Source of the DNA: Dactylosporangium vinaceum | GTDB lineage: Bacteria; Actinomycetota; Actinomycetes; Mycobacteriales; Micromonosporaceae | Assembly (NCBI RefSeq): GCF_019904175.1 | Contig: NZ_CP061913.1 | Span: forward strand, 11,160,001 to 11,224,000 | Length of the DNA: 64,000 nt | Direction: 5' to 3' | Part shown: positions 17,887 through 26,070 of the stretch, piece after piece | Numbering within the stretch: position 1 is the first letter of the stretch | Layout of the letters: each line of letters opens with the position of its first letter | Notes under the pieces: generated by a model | Told to the model about the DNA's origin: nothing | The model's database searches: none | What the model saw: the letters and a program-made list of their open reading frames with translations, nothing else | Made by a program: the position numbers and the translations under genes

Positions 17887-18936
17887 CTACCCGATCGGAC
17901 CGCCCATCGGCTCGGGCCACTCGTGCAGCCGGATGCGGTCGTCGCTCAGGTCGGGCACCGTGACCACACCGGCCACGACGGGGACCCGGCAGACCAGGCT
18001 GAACCGGGGCGAGCCACCGAAACGCCGCTCCAGATAGCGAAAGTTCGCGTCACGGCCGTCGGCTCCGGTGAGCGCGCGCACGATGCCGAGGGTGCCGCGG
18101 CCGTACATCCCATTGAAGATCGTCACGGTGGTGTCGCGGCGGCTGAACGGGTTGGGCGCGCGGCACAGGTGGGCGACGTCCTCGCGGAGCATCAGCCGGC
18201 CGCCCTCCTGCTTGAGCTCCGGGACCAGCGTGCGCTGGGTGCCGTCGGCGTCGGTCACCGCGAAGGCGCCGGCCTCGAGCCCCTCCCGGCCCACCTGGGC
18301 CACCGGCAGATCGAGCCGGTCCATGAGCTGGCGGGTCAGGGTGTTGAAGTCGACACCGCCCAGCACGACGAGGTGGGTGTCGAGGTCGAAGCTGGTCAGG
18401 CGGGTGACGAGCTTGTAGCGCACCCGGGTGTCCGGGTTGACCCGGCCGAGGTACCCGTGCAGCTCGAACAGCGCATCCGGGTCGGCGTAGCTGTAGAGCT
18501 CGATGTGGTCGGGGTGCAGCGGGTCGGCGTACTCGACCGCCGCCCGCATCTTCTCCGGCTGCTCGGCGCAGACGATCGTGACCGGGATGCCGTCCGGGAA
18601 CCACAGCGGGTCGGCCGGCTCGGTGAGGCCGAGCTCGTGCTTGATCTCGTAGTAGCGGTCCCGCTCCTCGGCCGTCAGGTCCTCCAGCTCCAGGGGCCGC
18701 GGGCGGTCACCGGCGAACGAGCGCGCGGTGGCGAACAGGCGGGCGTACTTGTCCAGGTGCCCGTCGGTCGGCCGGGTGGCGCCGACCGGCTTCTCCCAGG
18801 CGGACACGAGCGGCGTGCTCACCCCGAACGCGCGGGCGAGGTCGCCCTGGCTGAGCTTGGCCGGGGCGAGGCCTGTGGCGTCGGCAGTGACGCGCAGGCG
18901 GCGCAGCCGGTCGGCAAGGTCTACGGGTCGGCCCAT
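17887..18936 (-). CDS. XRE-type HTH protein with unrecognised C-terminal sensor-like domain (paralog 1)
   Basis: 349 residues. An N-terminal helix-turn-helix (about 27-48, KLSQGDLARAFGVSTPLVSAWE) is followed by a short linker and a conserved domain from about residue 115. That domain alternates beta-strand-like blocks (PVTIVCAEQPEK, THLVVLGGVDFN, TVTIFNGMYGRGT) with helices and ends RVPVVAG. The same blocks occur in the same order in the protein at 19696-20832. The strand-helix rhythm and LGGVDFN after a hydrophobic strand suggest a Rossmann-like ligand-binding module, but I recognise no named family. Start chosen at the ATG 18936 (MGRPVDLADRLR). A palindromic site lies about 60 bp upstream. 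Confidence 0.75.
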   Translation of the reverse strand: MGRPVDLADRLRRLRVTADATGLAPAKLSQGDLARAFGVSTPLVSAWEKPVGATRPTDGHLDKYARLFATARSFAGDRPRPLELEDLTAEERDRYYEIKHELGLTEPADPLWFPDGIPVTIVCAEQPEKMRAAVEYADPLHPDHIELYSYADPDALFELHGYLGRVNPDTRVRYKLVTRLTSFDLDTHLVVLGGVDFNTLTRQLMDRLDLPVAQVGREGLEAGAFAVTDADGTQRTLVPELKQEGGRLMLREDVAHLCRAPNPFSRRDTTVTIFNGMYGRGTLGIVRALTGADGRDANFRYLERRFGGSPRFSLVCRVPVVAGVVTVPDLSDDRIRLHEWPEPMGGPIG

Positions 18937-18993
18937 CGACGTCTCCTTCAGACCCCAGGATACGGGCGACGTCGAGCGACGTCGCCCGGGGAG

Positions 18994-19009
18994 TTCGGTG
19001 AAGTTCACC
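18994..19009. promoter_or_regulatory. Palindrome upstream of XRE paralog 1
   Basis: GGTGAAGTTCACC at 18997-19009 is a perfect palindrome about a central G. It lies within TTCGGTGAAGTTCAC (18994-19008), which differs by one base from the site at 19503-19517. Likely operator for one or both XRE paralogs. Confidence 0.6.
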
Positions 19010-19051
19010 TTCGGACCCGAACGAGTCCGGTCGGGTCGGTGGAGCCAGGGT

Positions 19052-19393
19052 TCAGTGTGCGCTCATCGCCAGCAACAGCAGCGCCGCCATCACCGCCGCA
19101 CCGAGGAGCGTGGCCCAGAGCGCGGCCCGGACCCGGGCCATCGTCAGGTTCCACTCCATCCGCACCACGTCCCGTGCGGAGCTCAGCCACTGCTTGAGCA
19201 GGAAACCGGCGGCCACGACGGCCAGCGCGGCGAGCACCGGAACGGCCGGACCGGCGCCCTCGCCGCCCGCTGCGGCGGCCGCGTCGGAGCACCCGGCGAG
19301 GGCCGGGAGGGTCAGCAGCGCCGCGCCGAGGGCCGCCGCGCTCCGGGCGCGGCCGTTGTTTACTCGATGGCCGTGGGGAGTTAGGTTGGACAT
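19052..19393 (-). CDS. Small membrane protein, possible lipoprotein
   Basis: 113 residues. The N-terminal hydrophobic stretch AALLTLPALAGCSD has a lipobox-like L-A-G-C, so processing and lipidation at that Cys is possible. Two hydrophobic segments follow (VPVLAALAVVAAGFLL and LWATLLGAAVMAALLLLA) flanking a basic, Trp-containing loop. The ATG at 19393 has GAGAGGA upstream at good spacing. It lies between the two XRE paralogs, on the strand of paralog 1, and has a sister copy of their palindrome about 110 bp upstream. No known family recognised; may be an effector or signalling partner of the XRE pair. Confidence 0.6.
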   Translation of the reverse strand: MSNLTPHGHRVNNGRARSAAALGAALLTLPALAGCSDAAAAAGGEGAGPAVPVLAALAVVAAGFLLKQWLSSARDVVRMEWNLTMARVRAALWATLLGAAVMAALLLLAMSAH

Positions 19394-19502
19394 GGCCGGG
19401 TCCTCTCTGGAGTCGGTCGAGCGGGCCCGTGGTGCCTGGTCCTTGCCGGGAGAGGGCGCCACGAGCCTTGCGTTTGCCTGAATTTCTTTCCAGCTGCTGC
19501 AC

Positions 19503-19517
19503 TTCGGTGAACTTCAC
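19503..19517. promoter_or_regulatory. Palindrome upstream of the small membrane protein gene
   Basis: TTCGGTGAACTTCAC, containing the perfect palindrome GTGAACTTCAC (19507-19517). On the minus strand it lies just downstream of a -10-like TAGCGT, so a bound repressor would cover the start of transcription. Near-identical to the site at 18994-19008. Confidence 0.55.
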
Positions 19518-19651
19518 TTCTCCTGCCTAATACGCTACGCCGCGACCCTCCCCCCGCTCAAGCGTTCGGACCATCTTGGTCGATGCTTCGGGGCACTGCC
19601 GAACCTTGGAAACGGCGAGGATTCCGATAGCAGTCCGGTTTGCCCTACCCG

Positions 19652-19683
19652 TATACTCAGGAGCCGACCGAAGTTCGGCGAAC
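19652..19683 (+). promoter_or_regulatory. -10 element and overlapping palindrome for XRE paralog 2
   Basis: A -10 hexamer TATACT (19652-19657) is followed, right at the expected transcription start, by the palindrome CCGAAGTTCGG (19668-19678) and TTCGGCGAAC (19674-19683), related to the two other sites between the paralogs. This geometry fits autorepression. No good -35 is visible. Confidence 0.55.
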
Positions 19684-19695
19684 GAAGGTGGGCCG

Positions 19696-20832
19696 GTGCA
19701 GCCGACTGAAACGCCACCGAACCGCACCCTCGCGGGCTATCTTCGCGACCTCCGCCGCCACCAGTGGCCGGAGCGGCCGCAGCCCGTGACGCAGAAGCAG
19801 CTCGCGGAGGCCCTGGGCGGGGCGAAGCCGTTGAGCGTCTCCGTCATCTCCTCCTGGGAACGCGACACCGACCCGGTCACCCCGCCCGAGGCGCGGCTGG
19901 CCGGCTACGCCCGGTTCTTCGCCACCCGCCGCTCGATCGAGCAGCGGCCGGCCCGACTGCTCGACGAGGACGAGCTGACGGACGAGGAGAAGGCGGCCGA
20001 GGAGGTCCTGCACGCGGAGCTGGGCCGGCTGCGCGACCAGCTGGAGAGCGGCGGCGCCCCGGCGGGCTACACGAGCCCGCAGGACGTGCTGGCGCAGGGC
20101 GGCGAGATCCGGCTCAACGCGCGCGACACCATCGGCGGCGGCACCTGGTACTTCGGGCCGGACCCCACCCGGATCGTCATCGTGTGTGCCCGGCTGCCCG
20201 AGGACCTGCGGGCGCCCTACGCGCACAAGAGCGACCCGGACTACGTGCGGGCCTACACGTACGCCGACGCGGACTCGGTCATCGAGATCTTCGGGCACCT
20301 GCGGGCCGTCAACCCCATCGCCGACGTGCGGATCCGCACCCACGACAAGCTCACCGCGGACGACTACCACAGCCACCTGATCCTGCTCGGCGGCGTCGAC
20401 TTCAACCCGGTCAGCCGGGAGATGGCCCAGCGCCTCGACCTGCCGGTGCGCCAGCACCCGCGCACCGACAAGGACTACGGCGGCTACTTCGAGGTCGACG
20501 GGCACGAGTACAAGCCGGTGATCGACGAGGAGAGCAGCGGCCGCACGCTGCTGGAGGACGTGGCGTACTTCTACCGCGGCCCCAGCCCGATCAACGTGAA
20601 GCGCACGGTGACGCTCTGCAACGGCATGTTTGGCCGGGGTACTTACGGGGCAGTCCGCGCGCTCACGGATCGCGGTTTCCGCAACCGCAACGAGGAGTAC
20701 CTCGAGAAGCGCTTCGGCCCGGCCGAGAGCTTCGGCATCCTGTTCCGTGTCACGGTGATGGCAGGAGAGACAGTGACGCCCGACTGGACCGTCGCGCGCA
20801 ACCGGTTCCTCGAATGGCCGGACGCGGGATGA
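19696..20832 (+). CDS. XRE-type HTH protein with unrecognised C-terminal sensor-like domain (paralog 2)
   Basis: 378 residues from the GTG at 19696, which is preceded by GAAGG. The helix-turn-helix lies at about 32-55 (TQKQLAEALGGAKPLSVSVISSWE). The C-terminal domain from about residue 150 repeats the blocks of paralog 1: RIVIVCARLPEDL, HLILLGGVDFN, RTVTLCNGMFGRGT, then YLEKRFG and FRVTVMAG. Between HTH and sensor there is an extra Glu-rich helical segment of about 40 residues, absent from paralog 1. The stop overlaps the ATG of the GT-A-like gene (ATGA), so the two are translationally coupled. Transcription factor role is inferred from the HTH; ligand unknown. Confidence 0.75.
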   Translation: MQPTETPPNRTLAGYLRDLRRHQWPERPQPVTQKQLAEALGGAKPLSVSVISSWERDTDPVTPPEARLAGYARFFATRRSIEQRPARLLDEDELTDEEKAAEEVLHAELGRLRDQLESGGAPAGYTSPQDVLAQGGEIRLNARDTIGGGTWYFGPDPTRIVIVCARLPEDLRAPYAHKSDPDYVRAYTYADADSVIEIFGHLRAVNPIADVRIRTHDKLTADDYHSHLILLGGVDFNPVSREMAQRLDLPVRQHPRTDKDYGGYFEVDGHEYKPVIDEESSGRTLLEDVAYFYRGPSPINVKRTVTLCNGMFGRGTYGAVRALTDRGFRNRNEEYLEKRFGPAESFGILFRVTVMAGETVTPDWTVARNRFLEWPDAG

Positions 20833-22049
20833 GCGGCGGCGGGGCCGGCCCCGGCGGGCAGCGCGACCAACTGCTCGACCACGACGATCTGCTCACCTGC
20901 GCCGACGCGCCCGACCTCGGGGGCCGGCGGCCGGACGCCATCATCGTGCCGAGCGCCCGCCCGGCCTCCTCGCTGCTGCACGCGGCCGGGCTGGCCGAGG
21001 AGCTCAACACGCCGCTGCTCGTGCTGGCCAGCCGGCAGGCCCACGCGGCCGAGATCGTCCGGGAGATCGAGGACCACGGCATCGTCGCCGACGTCGTGGC
21101 GATCGACGTGACGGGCGCGCCCCGGCTCATGCCCGGGCTGGAGACGGCCGGCCTGTTCACCCGCGGGCCGTTCGGGCGCACGACCGACGTGAGCATGAAG
21201 CGCAACCTGGCGCTGCTGCTGTCCCGGGCGGCCGGCTGGGACCAGGTGATGTTCCTCGACGACGACATCCAGGTGCCCGACGCGGCCGACCTGCGCCGGG
21301 CGGCCGCGCTGCTGCCGACGCACGCGGCGGTCGGGCTGCACATCGACGGCATGCCCGACAACTCGGTCGTCTGCCACGCCCGCCGCGAGCTCGGCGACCG
21401 GCAGGGCACGTTTGTCGGCGGTGGGGCGCTGCTCGTGCCGGTCGAGCGCAGCGACGGGGCGTTCTTCCCGCACATCTACAACGAGGACTGGTTCTTCCTG
21501 CTCGACGAGGGCGGAATCCGGCCGGTGGCCCGGACCGGGCGGGCCGTCCAGCAGTGGTACGACCCGTTCGTCAACCCCGACCGGGCGCGGGGCGAGGAGC
21601 TCGGCGACACGCTGGCCGAGGGCGTCTTCGCCGCGCTGAGCCACGGCAAGCTGGAAGACGCGCTGAAGCCCGACTACTGGGTCGGCTTCCTGGAGGTCCG
21701 CCGGCGGCTCATCACCCGGCTGCTCCAGCGGGCCGCGGGCCGCGAGAGCATGGTCACCGCGCTGAAGGCGGCCCGGGGCCGCTCCTACCTCATCGAGCCG
21801 CACCTGTGCGCGCGGTTCCTCAAGGCGTGGGAGCGCGACCAGAACGTCTGGCGCCGGGCCGTGGAGGCGCTGAGCACCGGACGCGGAATCGCGGGGGCGA
21901 TCAGCCACTTCGGCCTCCGCCGATCGGCCACCGTCCGACTCAACCGCACCGGGCCGGCGCCGCGCGAACCCCGCCTCCGCCAGCACCGCAAGCATCTGGA
22001 CGCCCTTGATCAGGCCCGCGCCCGCGAGCTCGTGGTTACCGGGCGGTAG
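20829..22049 (+). CDS. GT-A-like protein coupled to the XRE paralog
   Basis: 406 residues. A first half with Rossmann-like strands (RPDAIIVPSARP at 35-46, TPLLVLASRQ at 61-70) leads to KRNLALLLSRAAGWDQVMFLDDD; LDDD at 143-146 matches the DxD metal site of GT-A glycosyltransferases, and YNEDW at 217-221 looks like a catalytic-base region. The C-terminal 150 residues are helical and basic. No signal peptide or membrane span, so it is probably cytosolic. The ATG overlaps the stop of the XRE paralog, an unusual pairing. It may make a nucleotide-sugar-dependent modification, but donor and acceptor are unknown. Confidence 0.65.
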   Translation: MSGGGAGPGGQRDQLLDHDDLLTCADAPDLGGRRPDAIIVPSARPASSLLHAAGLAEELNTPLLVLASRQAHAAEIVREIEDHGIVADVVAIDVTGAPRLMPGLETAGLFTRGPFGRTTDVSMKRNLALLLSRAAGWDQVMFLDDDIQVPDAADLRRAAALLPTHAAVGLHIDGMPDNSVVCHARRELGDRQGTFVGGGALLVPVERSDGAFFPHIYNEDWFFLLDEGGIRPVARTGRAVQQWYDPFVNPDRARGEELGDTLAEGVFAALSHGKLEDALKPDYWVGFLEVRRRLITRLLQRAAGRESMVTALKAARGRSYLIEPHLCARFLKAWERDQNVWRRAVEALSTGRGIAGAISHFGLRRSATVRLNRTGPAPREPRLRQHRKHLDALDQARARELVVTGR

Positions 22050-22142
22050 ACACCGCGGCCTATGATTGACCTCTCCCGATTCGCCTGAGGCAGCGCCGCC
22101 GGCAGGCAGCCGACGGCGGTTGAGGGTCGAGGTCCGGCTTTG

Positions 22143-22634
22143 GTGCACATACGCCCGGCGCGCGCCGCGGACCTGCCCCGGCTCGTCGCCGCCCATGGGC
22201 AGCACCACTACTTCGAGCAGCGCATCGCCCGGCAGCCGACGCTGGGCATCGTGTTGATCGCCGAGCGCGCCGGCACCGTGGCCGGCAGCGCGTTCCTGCG
22301 GCTGGCCCCGGCCGAGGAGTGGGAGCTGCGCGAGCGGCTGCCCAAGGTGCCGATCTTCTCGCACCTCGAGGTGCTGCCCGAGCACCGCGGCAACGGCGTC
22401 GGCACGAAGATCCTCGCGGCGGCCGAGGGGCTGGCCCGCGGGCAGCAGCGCCGCCGGATGGTCCTCGGCGTGAAGCCCGACGATCGGACGGCGTTCGACC
22501 TGTACTCCCGCAACGGCTACGCGGACTGGGGGCTCGGCGTGATCAACGCCCTCGTCGTGGACTACGACGACCAGGGCCGCCGCACGCACAGCACCGAGCG
22601 CTGCCACATCATGATCAAAGACCTCGGGCGCTGA
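22143..22634 (+). CDS. GNAT-family N-acetyltransferase
   Basis: 163 residues from a GTG (a TTG one codon earlier is also possible). The acetyl-CoA-binding motif A is clear: FSHLEVLPEHRGNGVGTKIL, with R/Q-x-x-G-x-G/A as RGNGVG near residue 83. The motif B region AFDLYSRNGYADWG follows near residue 122. Starts IRPARAADLPRLV, the standard GNAT beginning. Substrate unknown. It follows the GT-A-like gene by 93 bp and may share its transcript or use the TATGAT-like -10 near 22061. Confidence 0.87.
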   Translation: MHIRPARAADLPRLVAAHGQHHYFEQRIARQPTLGIVLIAERAGTVAGSAFLRLAPAEEWELRERLPKVPIFSHLEVLPEHRGNGVGTKILAAAEGLARGQQRRRMVLGVKPDDRTAFDLYSRNGYADWGLGVINALVVDYDDQGRRTHSTERCHIMIKDLGR

Positions 22635-22712
22635 GCGGCCGGCGGGCGGGCGACAGTTGCGGGTTGTCCAAAGGCCCGCAAAAGCGACTTATCCTCGCGT
22701 ACCGTCGCACCC

Positions 22713-23909
22713 ATGGCGGGAACCGCGTTACTCAAGATCGCAAATGTGAACCCCGCCAGCGTGCGCACCCACACCGACCGGGCGCTCTACGGGTCCATCG
22801 GGATCTTCATCGTGCTGTACGGCGTGTACGCGATCGTCGGCGCGGCGAGCTTCGTGGACGCCTCGACGAACTACGCGCACCCCTGGTGGCAGTGGCTTGT
22901 CGGGCCGCCGGTCGCCCTGGCCGTCATCGCCTACGACCGGGCCGTCGTCGGCCGGGTCGCGGTCAACTTCGAGCACCTCGACTCGGCCGACCCGCACCAG
23001 CTGCTCAAACGGCGGACCTTCGGGCTGTACGCCGGGCGCATCGTGCTGGCCCTGCTGTTCGCTGTCGTCATCACCGAGCCGCTCATGCTGGCCCGCTACA
23101 AGGGCGAGATCGACGCCTACCTCGGCACCGTGCACAACCGGCAGCTCATCCAGCTCGAGCAGGGCGGCGCCATCGCGGCCTTCCAGAAGCAGGTCGACGG
23201 GCTGCGGGCCCAGGACGCGGCCGACGACACCGCCGTGGCCGACCTGCACAGGCTCGCCGCCGACAAGCGCAAGGAGTCCGCCGCCGTCTACGACCAGGCC
23301 CTCGCCGACTCCCGGGCCGACGGCGTGTCCCGGCGGGCCGGCTGCCCGGCCGGCGGCTACTGCGACACGCTCGTGCAGCAGTCCCGCGCGCTCATGGACG
23401 AGGCCACCCGCCTCGACGGCGAGGCAGTGGCCCTGCGCACCTCCCAGGACCCCGCCCGCAAGACCCGGGCCGACCAGGTCGCGTCCCTGCTGGCCCAGAT
23501 CGCCGAGCAGCGGACGGACAATCGCGCCTCGGTCGAGGCCGGGGCCGGCTTCGGCGCCCGCACGACAGCGATGTGGCACCTGGTGACGAGCGACTTCTGG
23601 GGCTTCGGCTTCTTCTACCTGGGCGTCGCCGCGCTGCTTGTCTGCCTCGACTGCGCCGCGGTCTGGCTCAAGCTCGTCTCGCACGGCAACGGCTACGAGC
23701 GCACCGAGGCCCGCGAGGCCCGCCGCCGCGAGCTGTCCGAGACCAAGCGCCACGAGCAGGAGCTGCTGGTCGCCGAGCAGGCCCGCAGCCTCGCCGGGGA
23801 CGGGATGCAGACAGTGGTGGCCGAGCGCCGGCTCATGGACGCGGCGGTCAGCCGGGCCACCGAACGGCTCATGGCCGAGCTCGAGGACCAGTCCCGCCTG
23901 GTTCGTTAG
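22713..23909 (+). CDS. DUF4407 membrane protein
   Basis: 398 residues. Three to four membrane spans: about 27-48, 62-75, 103-125 and, far downstream, 298-322 (FGFFYLGVAALLVCLDCAAVWLKLV). Between spans three and four is a long soluble segment rich in Ala, Asp and Arg with coiled-coil character (about 150-285), containing a Cys pair in RAGCPAGGYCDT. The order matches DUF4407, a family of unknown function. The C-terminus is another charged helix. Preceded by a 78-bp gap with a weak TATCCT -10. Confidence 0.78.
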   Translation: MAGTALLKIANVNPASVRTHTDRALYGSIGIFIVLYGVYAIVGAASFVDASTNYAHPWWQWLVGPPVALAVIAYDRAVVGRVAVNFEHLDSADPHQLLKRRTFGLYAGRIVLALLFAVVITEPLMLARYKGEIDAYLGTVHNRQLIQLEQGGAIAAFQKQVDGLRAQDAADDTAVADLHRLAADKRKESAAVYDQALADSRADGVSRRAGCPAGGYCDTLVQQSRALMDEATRLDGEAVALRTSQDPARKTRADQVASLLAQIAEQRTDNRASVEAGAGFGARTTAMWHLVTSDFWGFGFFYLGVAALLVCLDCAAVWLKLVSHGNGYERTEAREARRRELSETKRHEQELLVAEQARSLAGDGMQTVVAERRLMDAAVSRATERLMAELEDQSRLVR

Positions 23910-23925
23910 GGCCTTTCTTCGCACA

Positions 23926-25581
23926 ATGTCTTGCTTTCGCCCCCGGCTCCCAGGGCAGACTGTGCCGGTGCTCCCCCGCCTGCCCGAACGCACGTCGGCG
24001 CTGCCGCTCGTGCTGGGCATCGTCCTGGTCCTCGTCGGCGGGGTCGGCGTGGCCCGGATGGTGTGGGACCGGGCCGGCAGCGCCTCGGCCGAGGCGCCCG
24101 GCGGCGTGGACCGGCTCGACCGCAACGCCGACCGGGCCGACCGGGCCGCCGACCCGCGGGCCGCCCGCTGCGACGGTGCCCCGCTGACCGCGCCCCGGGA
24201 GCTGCGCGGTGTCTGGATCACCACCGTCGAGAACATCGACTGGCCCAGCCGGCCGGGGCTGCCCGCGGACCAGATCAAGCAGGAGTACCTGGGCTGGCTC
24301 GACCTCGCGCAGAAGCTGAACCTCAACGCCGTCTTCGTCCACGTGCGCCCCAGCGGTGACGCGCTGTGGCCGTCGGAGTACGCCCCCTGGTCCGAATGGA
24401 TCACCGGCGTCCGCGGCCAGGGCCCCGGCTTCGACCTGATGCAGTGGATGATCGACGAGACCCACCGCCGCAACCTCGAGTTCCACGCCTGGTTCAACCC
24501 GTATCGGGCCAGCCAGCCCGCCCCCGCCGGCGCCGGCCCGGACATCAACGCGCTCGCCCCCGACCACCCGCTGCGCAAGCATCCGGAGTGGGCCGTCGTC
24601 TACCCCTCGGCCGGCACCACCGGCAGCCGCCTGCACTTCAACCCCGGCATCCCCGAGGCCCGCCAGTTCGTCGAGGACTCGATGCTGGAGGCGGTCAAGC
24701 AGTACGACATCGACGGCGTGCACTTCGACGACTTCTTCTACCAGTATCCGGTGGCCAAGCAGGAGTTCCCGGACGACGGCGCGTTCCAGATCTACGGCCG
24801 CGGCAAGAGCAAGGGCGACTGGCGCCGCGACAACGTCAACCTGCTGGTCAAGGAGGTGAGCCAGCGCATCAAGCAGGTCAAGCCGTGGGTCAAGTTCGGC
24901 ATCAGCCCGTTCGGCATCTGGCGCAACGACGCCACCGACCCCGCCGGCTCCCCGACCCGCGGTCTGCAGAGCTACGACGAGATCTACGCCGACACGCGCC
25001 TCTGGGTGCGCGAGCAGTGGCTCGACTACATCGTGCCGCAGCTGTACTGGAACATCGGCTTCGAGGTCGCCGACTACGCCAAGCTCCTGCCCTGGTGGGC
25101 CGACGTCGTCAAAACGACGAGGGTGCAGCTGTACATCGGGCAGGCCGACTACCGCGTAGGCCAGCCGGGCCCGTGGTCAGACCCCGGCGAACTCGACCGC
25201 GAACTGGCCCTCAACCGCAAGTATCCACAGGTCAGCGGCAGTCTCCACTTCAGCGCGAAGAACCTGCGGGCCGACGCTCTGGGCGCGGTCAGCAAGTACT
25301 CCGCACACTTCTACTCCACCCCGGCCCTGCCCCCGCTGATGAAGTGGCTGCCGAACAACGCACCGGCCGCGCCGAGCGTGACGACGGCTGTCGAGGGCGG
25401 GGGCGTGAAGGTGACCTGGAAGGGCAAGGGCACCTCCTCGGCCGTCTATCGCGTGGCCGACGGTACCGCCAAACTTGTCGCCACCCGCCGCGGCGGCGAC
25501 GGCGACTACACCGGCCCGAAGGGCACCTACTGCGTCACCGAGCTGGACCGCTCCTGGAACGAAAGCGCTCCCGCGGGGTGA
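23926..25581 (+). CDS. Glycosyl-hydrolase-like GHL10 (DUF187) protein, membrane-anchored or secreted
   Basis: 551 residues if started at the ATG 23926; the GTG at 23962, with AGGG upstream, is an equally good start. An N-terminal hydrophobic segment (LPLVLGIVLVLVGGVGVARMV) is followed by a GHL10 TIM-barrel domain: RELRGVWITTVENIDWP, LNAVFVHVRPSGDALWPS, EFHAWFNPYRAS, VHFDDFFYQYP and YIVPQLYWNIGF are all family blocks. A C-terminal fibronectin-III-like stretch (APSVTTAVEGGGVKVTWKG) follows. The family is thought to act on cell-surface or exopolymer glycans; acid catalysts cannot be assigned with confidence here. Confidence 0.85.
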   Translation: MSCFRPRLPGQTVPVLPRLPERTSALPLVLGIVLVLVGGVGVARMVWDRAGSASAEAPGGVDRLDRNADRADRAADPRAARCDGAPLTAPRELRGVWITTVENIDWPSRPGLPADQIKQEYLGWLDLAQKLNLNAVFVHVRPSGDALWPSEYAPWSEWITGVRGQGPGFDLMQWMIDETHRRNLEFHAWFNPYRASQPAPAGAGPDINALAPDHPLRKHPEWAVVYPSAGTTGSRLHFNPGIPEARQFVEDSMLEAVKQYDIDGVHFDDFFYQYPVAKQEFPDDGAFQIYGRGKSKGDWRRDNVNLLVKEVSQRIKQVKPWVKFGISPFGIWRNDATDPAGSPTRGLQSYDEIYADTRLWVREQWLDYIVPQLYWNIGFEVADYAKLLPWWADVVKTTRVQLYIGQADYRVGQPGPWSDPGELDRELALNRKYPQVSGSLHFSAKNLRADALGAVSKYSAHFYSTPALPPLMKWLPNNAPAAPSVTTAVEGGGVKVTWKGKGTSSAVYRVADGTAKLVATRRGGDGDYTGPKGTYCVTELDRSWNESAPAG

Positions 25582-25617
25582 TCACCGCTCATCCGCCCGT
25601 TGCCGAGGCTGGCGGCC

Positions 25618-26010
25618 ATGACGAGCTTCATCTCGGACCAGGACTTCACCACCCCCGCCCACGCCCGCACGCTCGAACCGGACAAGCCGGCCCGGACCGC
25701 ACGCTTTGTGCCCTCGACCGTCATCTTCCTGGCCGCGGTATGGCTCGTCGTCTCGTCGGTGCCCTTCGGCTACATAGGCGCGGGCCGCTACGACATCTTC
25801 TGGTGCGACGCCGTCACGGGCGTCACGCTGGCCGTGGTGACCGCCATCCGCCTGCTCAAGCCGGGGGTGGCCGGCTTCACCGCGATCACGGGCGGCCTGG
25901 CCGGGTGGCTGCTGATGGCGCCGCTGGTCCTGCAGTACGGCCTGTCGCCCTCGGCCGTGAACGACGTGGCGCTGGGGCTCCTGGTGCTGACCTGCGCGGC
26001 CCTCTCCTAG
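25618..26010 (+). CDS. Small SPW-repeat-like membrane protein
   Basis: 130 residues with four hydrophobic spans after a 30-residue polar tail. The first span reads FLAAVWLVVSSVPFGY, similar to the W-x-x-x-SP motif of SPW-repeat proteins. Function of such proteins is unknown. It follows the GHL10 stop by 36 bp and ends at a strong bidirectional terminator. Confidence 0.6.
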   Translation: MTSFISDQDFTTPAHARTLEPDKPARTARFVPSTVIFLAAVWLVVSSVPFGYIGAGRYDIFWCDAVTGVTLAVVTAIRLLKPGVAGFTAITGGLAGWLLMAPLVLQYGLSPSAVNDVALGLLVLTCAALS

Positions 26011-26023
26011 CCCGGAAACGAGG

Positions 26024-26050
26024 CGGGCCGCCCCCGAAGGGGGCGGCCCG
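26024..26050. terminator. Bidirectional hairpin terminator
   Basis: CGGGCCGCCCCC (26024-26035) pairs perfectly with 26039-26050 around a GAA loop. It lies between convergent genes, and no T-run is needed for such GC-rich actinobacterial terminators. Confidence 0.85.
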
Positions 26051-26070
26051 ATATCCGTCGCTGGAGGCGA

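Noticed and set aside
22061..22066. TATGAT as a sure promoter for the GNAT gene
   Set aside because: No matching -35 at a proper distance, so it is mentioned only as possible.
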